A DNA stretch of 64,000 nucleotides from Gallibacterium melopsittaci (GTDB taxonomy: Bacteria; Pseudomonadota; Gammaproteobacteria; Enterobacterales; Pasteurellaceae): assembly GCF_042433085.1 (NCBI RefSeq), contig NZ_JBHLWA010000004.1:1-64000 (forward strand). The letters are read 5' to 3'. The notes under the pieces were generated by a model, which worked only from the letters and a program-made list of their open reading frames with translations, did not search any database and was not told the DNA's origin. The position numbers were made by a program, and so were the translations under genes. Positions 60,701 to 64,000 of the stretch are shown piece after piece. Numbering within the stretch: the first letter of the stretch is position 1; each line of letters opens with the position of its first letter.

Positions 60701-63700
60701 GGCACAGTAAACGCCTATAAACCGATTGAGGGCATAGTTAAAGCTGGTGAGAATAATAAAGGTGAACTCATTTATGAAGTTATCCATACTACAGAGACCG
60801 CTGAGAAAGCGAGAGCGAACTTAATCAGCCAGTTGTACAAAGTAGCAGTGAGTGGTGATAAACAGCAAAATAAAACCAATTTGCTGACTTCCGACCAAAC
60901 CACTATCGTTGGTTCTAACAACAAAGTGCAGTACGGCACAAATAATAACTTCATCGCCGGCTCAAGCAACGTCGTTAACTTCAAAACAATCGGTAACTTC
61001 GTCGCTGGTGCGAATAACCAAGTCAGCTATCAAACATCTGGCTCTTTCATCTCTGGTAGTAACAATAAGATTGGGTATAACGTCACAGATCAGAATGGTA
61101 CCGTAACGATTACAGATCCAACTCAGCTCAGTGCTAATGATATTGTTACTTTGTTTACCCCGGTTGATAACTATAAAAAGGATGCTGGCGGAAAAATCCT
61201 GAAGACAAAAACCCCCGAAGAAATAGCTGCCGAAGAAGCCGCTAGATATGTCACACAGGGCAACACCTTGATGGGCTCAAACATCACTATCGGTGTAGGG
61301 GCTCAGAACAACATGCTTCTCGGTAACAGAATCAACGTATTGAATGACGTCAAAGGCTCCTACGTATTGGGTTCTAACGTTGATGTAAAAGCCAACAACT
61401 CTGTATACTTCGGTTCGAAGTCGGTAGCCATACTTAATTCAACCACCGTGTCAGGAACTACCCTTGAGTCAGGCCAAAAAGTCGACGATTTGTCTCTAAA
61501 AGCGTTGAATGAGTACATCACTGCAGGTGAGATGGGTCAAACTTCCATCACGATTAACGGCAAGAAATACGACTTTGCTGGTCTCGGCGAAATTGGCGGT
61601 GGGGTAATCACTGTCGGCAGGATTGTAAACGAGGGCTCTGCAAGTAACCCTGATTACGTCTCCTATGGTCGTATTATCCAAAACGTCGCCCCAGGTCTAA
61701 TCGGTGCGAAGTCCACCGATGCGGTAAACGGCTCACAACTCTATGCGATTCGTGACTCTATCGAAGCGACTGTGAACCAAATCGTCTCCGGTGAGCAGGG
61801 TCCTGTAGTCTATACCGATGCAGCGGGTAATAGGCTCATCAAGGAGAATAATGTACTATATCAATCAGCACTTGTTAATGGATATCGCCAAGCTGTGGAT
61901 GGTTTATGGTATAAAGATGACGACTTTATAACGAACAGAGATGGCACTTATTCGCTCAGAAATGCTAAGAATCCTAATGGTAAAACACTCGCCACATTAG
62001 ACTACTCTAAAGGCTATGTCAAAATTGGTGATTTATGGTATGAAGACAACCCAGAGGTTGTTAAATACGATAGAGATGGTGTGCCTAGTTTAGTTAATGA
62101 ACAAACAGAAGGTTTATCAGAGGATAACTTAAAGTCAACGGTAAAAAGTTCTGTCTTCGACCCTGCCAATGCTGTGCTTTCTCTTGTCAATGCCGAAAAA
62201 CAAGCCTCAGGAGATGCTACGGTTCAAAAAGCATCGACAAAAACCACAACGGTTTTACAAAACCTCACTGCTGCTTTAAAAGTAGATTCGGCAAGTTCTG
62301 ACCCCGTAGCACGCCAAAACTCAGTAGCCACACTCATTGGTCTAAAAACAGACACAGATGAACGCAAGCTCACCCAAGCCGCTACAGTGAAAGACCTCCA
62401 AACCCTCGCCATAGCAGGTATGGATTTTGCGGGTAATGATGACAGTGCCAAAAACCTCGTCCATCGCAACCTCGGTGAAAAGCTCACCATCAAAGGCGAT
62501 GCACCTGAAGCAGGCTTTGCAAGCGATTTTGCCAGCGCTCAGGGTAATATCCGTGTTGTCAAAGACACTACCACAGATGCAAACGGTCTTGTGATTCAGT
62601 TAGCGAAAAAACTCACTAACCTCACCAGCGCAACATTTACAGATGAGTCAAATAACACAACAACTATTAACAGTGCTGGTGTCACTATCACCCCAGCAGG
62701 TAATGATGCCAATCCTGTTAGCATCACCAACACTGGCATCAGCGCTGGCGGCAACAGCATCACCAATGTCGCTGATAACCCACAACAAGGCACTGATGCA
62801 GCAAACAAAAACTATGTAGATTCCAAAGTAGGTAATGCCAGCTGGTCTATCGCTTCACAAACAGGCTCTGCAACAACACCTACCTCAGAAGGTGCTGTCA
62901 ATGCTGGTGATACTGTGAACTTCAAAGATGGCACAGGTAGCACAGTGAAAGTGGAAGCGAAAACAGAACAAAACAAGCCAGATGCCTTTACGGTCAGCTA
63001 TGATGTCAATCAGTCTACTCTCAGTGTGAGCAACGGTGAGATTACTAATGATGCTACAGTGGGTACAACCACCTTTGCAACGGCAGAAAATGTGAAATCA
63101 ACCATCACTACCGCCGTGACTGGCGCGAAAACCAAGGTTTCCCTGGACGAAACAGATGACAGTGGTATTCTTGAACTCGCCAAGACAGAATCTACGACGA
63201 ATTTAAACGCCAATACCTATGCTCTTAAAGTCAATCAGACTAAGCTTGTAGACGCGTTAAGCGATGATTTCGCTGCGAAGTCGTTGGAATCAAACACTAT
63301 TAAATTGACTGGCAATAACACTACCTCTACACATGCAGGTATAGCATTAAATAACGCAAATGGTATCTCTTTTGCAATTACAGGGGATGGTACGGATTTA
63401 AGCACCACAGCATCTGCTACAGGGGTAAGTATTGCACTTAACAAATCCACCGAGGTCAAAAAAGATGACAATCAGGTCATCACCTCTGATGCGGTGAATA
63501 CAGCGATTACTAATTTAAATACGGTATACACTCCTCTCACTCGTGCGATTACCCTAACAGATAGTGCTAACAACAAAACCACTAGCCAAACCCTTGCGAA
63601 TGATATTAACTTCACCCTTACTGGTGATACGGATGGCACAGGTTCTCAAGGTACCATTGAGACCACAGCTAATGGCACTTCTATCAAGATGAAGGTCAAA

Positions 63701-64000
63701 GCAGGCTCTATTGGTACAACACAACTTGATACAGATGTGAATACCGCTATCAGCAATGCAAATTCTGCAGTGCAATCCTTTACTGTTGGGGCAGGTAGTG
63801 AAACAGCTGGCATCACTGTGGATAAAACCAATAGCCGCTTTGACATCGTGGGTGACGCCAATATCACTACTGGCGTAAGCGGTCGCAATATTTCTGTGGT
63901 ATTGAATAAGACCATTGATTTAACCAGTGAAGGCTCTATCACCGTGGGTGGCACTGTCATTACAGATAAGAGTGTCCAAGCAGGTGATAATACCTTTACC
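57755..64000 (+). CDS. trimeric autotransporter adhesin (YadA/Hia type), 3' end beyond window
   Basis: An uninterrupted frame of 2082 codons that is still open at the window edge. Residues 1-29 are an ESPR (MLNQIFKVIFNQSLGRLVVV, then SELAK), followed by a hydrophobic signal core cut after PAWA (residue 66). A threonine-rich segment spans roughly 105-380. Then come head repeats (GSSNEI, GSNNKV, GANNQV, NNSVYFGS) of the YadA beta-roll kind, a neck at residues 1322-1331 (DAVNGSQLYA), an unusual insert with two LWY motifs, and stalk/FGG-type units (NKNYVDS). The C-terminal beta-barrel anchor must lie to the right. Nt 59200-61800 is visibly richer in G+C (53 % in 60001-60060) than the host genes, suggesting recombination or transfer. 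A poly-G tract sits at its start. Confidence 0.93.
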   Translation, partial: MLNQIFKVIFNQSLGRLVVVSELAKNKCKVSQTNSTNPKQSHNKHLFKLTAIALFLVDLVSVPAWAHVTDVSGDYSVNQPTKSISFQDERVAPPTLTDPTPASIEVGTKTVNGITTITKKTDTSGNTTTYTVIGKNSSDTIVSDKTVQVTTTTQNEDTNTTTTTTTVVTTDNTANPKTVTTQTIKVTKDANNKILATSTTERLDKLTTAADDATTTTPVSETTVEKALTNTGGITTTTTEKEAKTTTNNNGASTTALATTQTTVVSEEQDTNGNIITTTTVTVPPASNTDPTVTTETQVASGHSRTETSQSVEMADNRSTTTTTTTSTPVVGATSPEVVEVKETTSTNKTRTDTAQSLVMKSLTTEKTTVTRSTKSDTNSYTSRLSYSGDKLELSLDKGLELGEYATTGGRDVASHKEVYNPIISLSKSGLQFYDQTVQDLPYTSAGLLSASANGETLQWNGTGGLTLTSGRSGSRSTPPSGTLSVAYASISRPPSDPSGAPNNTGSILSWSDFTGGMGFLGSTATSAATPFTKYMGGSLATVGAPWANTRSTIPRTTNNPDGIVSPTYGWGDSDYYVDIPNTPMSTIVNANGLHLGYGDTEKATVTLINPAASLRNVLYRVTIKGNKFDSSTEDNNGYYSSIFATAGNGGTGTVGVPKDGSNNKKGQNGDIFITSDASVKGLGLLVGSMAAGSETKNWRSYGGFGIGVFMGLNNGLVPREISQPSIFKDLGTPISSGPEAERAGAVVYGAYNTVNGNGALALGMLNRIYGNGGIAIGNASLADAYTSAGRFGISMGFNVKAGEWANQQTVIGANIQAVGTGNIILGGGNNKYYGYSSYTGWKDDQVDTMTGIYSNVGNVFTVTTPVKSGKSDGIETLNTSGMRFWGDRNIVLGAQNRTEGFNPNVGDTNSGYTGSFGTGGYKRIADNAVVGAKNTIRDLSFRNTVSGAENIVTSGNDNMILGSSNEIQAALGVDSNSNYTNGTVNAYKPIEGIVKAGENNKGELIYEVIHTTETAEKARANLISQLYKVAVSGDKQQNKTNLLTSDQTTIVGSNNKVQYGTNNNFIAGSSNVVNFKTIGNFVAGANNQVSYQTSGSFISGSNNKIGYNVTDQNGTVTITDPTQLSANDIVTLFTPVDNYKKDAGGKILKTKTPEEIAAEEAARYVTQGNTLMGSNITIGVGAQNNMLLGNRINVLNDVKGSYVLGSNVDVKANNSVYFGSKSVAILNSTTVSGTTLESGQKVDDLSLKALNEYITAGEMGQTSITINGKKYDFAGLGEIGGGVITVGRIVNEGSASNPDYVSYGRIIQNVAPGLIGAKSTDAVNGSQLYAIRDSIEATVNQIVSGEQGPVVYTDAAGNRLIKENNVLYQSALVNGYRQAVDGLWYKDDDFITNRDGTYSLRNAKNPNGKTLATLDYSKGYVKIGDLWYEDNPEVVKYDRDGVPSLVNEQTEGLSEDNLKSTVKSSVFDPANAVLSLVNAEKQASGDATVQKASTKTTTVLQNLTAALKVDSASSDPVARQNSVATLIGLKTDTDERKLTQAATVKDLQTLAIAGMDFAGNDDSAKNLVHRNLGEKLTIKGDAPEAGFASDFASAQGNIRVVKDTTTDANGLVIQLAKKLTNLTSATFTDESNNTTTINSAGVTITPAGNDANPVSITNTGISAGGNSITNVADNPQQGTDAANKNYVDSKVGNASWSIASQTGSATTPTSEGAVNAGDTVNFKDGTGSTVKVEAKTEQNKPDAFTVSYDVNQSTLSVSNGEITNDATVGTTTFATAENVKSTITTAVTGAKTKVSLDETDDSGILELAKTESTTNLNANTYALKVNQTKLVDALSDDFAAKSLESNTIKLTGNNTTSTHAGIALNNANGISFAITGDGTDLSTTASATGVSIALNKSTEVKKDDNQVITSDAVNTAITNLNTVYTPLTRAITLTDSANNKTTSQTLANDINFTLTGDTDGTGSQGTIETTANGTSIKMKVKAGSIGTTQLDTDVNTAISNANSAVQSFTVGAGSETAGITVDKTNSRFDIVGDANITTGVSGRNISVVLNKTIDLTSEGSITVGGTVITDKSVQAGDNTFT

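Noticed and set aside
58141..63960. Numerous minus-strand open frames across the adhesin
   Set aside because: They are complements of the single long plus-strand frame and show low-complexity Val/Ser/Thr composition without start signals.
57755..64000. Possible frameshift or stop in the adhesin
   Set aside because: I read the codons from 59459 to 62780 one by one and checked the frame at points before and after; it stays open and in phase to position 64000.

Overview
The window looks like a chromosomal segment of a member of the Pasteurellaceae (Haemophilus/Actinobacillus/Gallibacterium relatives). Most of it is AT-rich (about 40 % G+C in the lines I counted). Several proteins match H. influenzae/E. 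coli orthologues closely (IdnD/IdnO, the HI0607-type shikimate-dehydrogenase-like protein, NfuA beside ComF, SelA/SelB beside tRNA-Sec, PstSCAB-PhoBR). I do not assign a genus. Exact uptake-signal cores were seen only sporadically (one AAGTGCGGT, four ACAAGCGGT).

Layout. 1-376: tandem P1/P2 promoters and boxA leader of an rRNA operon whose 16S gene lies beyond the left edge. 377-8142: a DUF5718-like gene, the lepA-lepB-rnc-era operon, nfuA, comF and a HAD phosphatase. 8148-11083: an ABC uptake operon of the aromatic amino-acid (TrpXYZ-like) type with two TyrR-box-like sites. 11192-16646: a tightly packed four-gene restriction-modification island (two methylase-like proteins, a DUF3223-like protein, a GIY-YIG/helicase) preceded by eight copies of a 7-bp tandem repeat. 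17000-23851: a TPP-riboswitch operon for thiamine precursor uptake and salvage, including a 28-codon ORF directly after the riboswitch. 23960-26276: homocysteine methyltransferase and an amino-acid antiporter. 26333-32236: an L-idonate catabolic locus using a TRAP transporter and a LacI-type regulator. 32288-36365: shikimate-dehydrogenase-like gene, uvrD, rpoH. 36454-42304: the phosphate regulon pstSCAB-phoBR with a Pho box. 42378-45833: selAB opposite selC. 46053-47607: a START-like protein divergent from a LysR regulator. 47658-52111: argCBH divergent from argE around a pair of ARG boxes. 52223-57171: trmL, a LysE-type exporter, ppa, a CMD protein divergent from an AraC regulator, an M48 lipoprotein protease and an EamA permease. 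57172-64000: a promoter, a nine-G tract next to the start codon, and at least 2082 codons of a trimeric autotransporter adhesin that runs off the right edge.

The two stretches most suggestive of accessory or contingency biology are the restriction-modification island with its upstream heptamer array and the giant adhesin. The adhesin combines a poly-G tract at its translation start, a threonine-dominated N-terminal segment and a middle part much richer in G+C than its surroundings. A recurring smaller theme is a strong hairpin between the binding-protein gene and the membrane-component genes in three unrelated transport operons.
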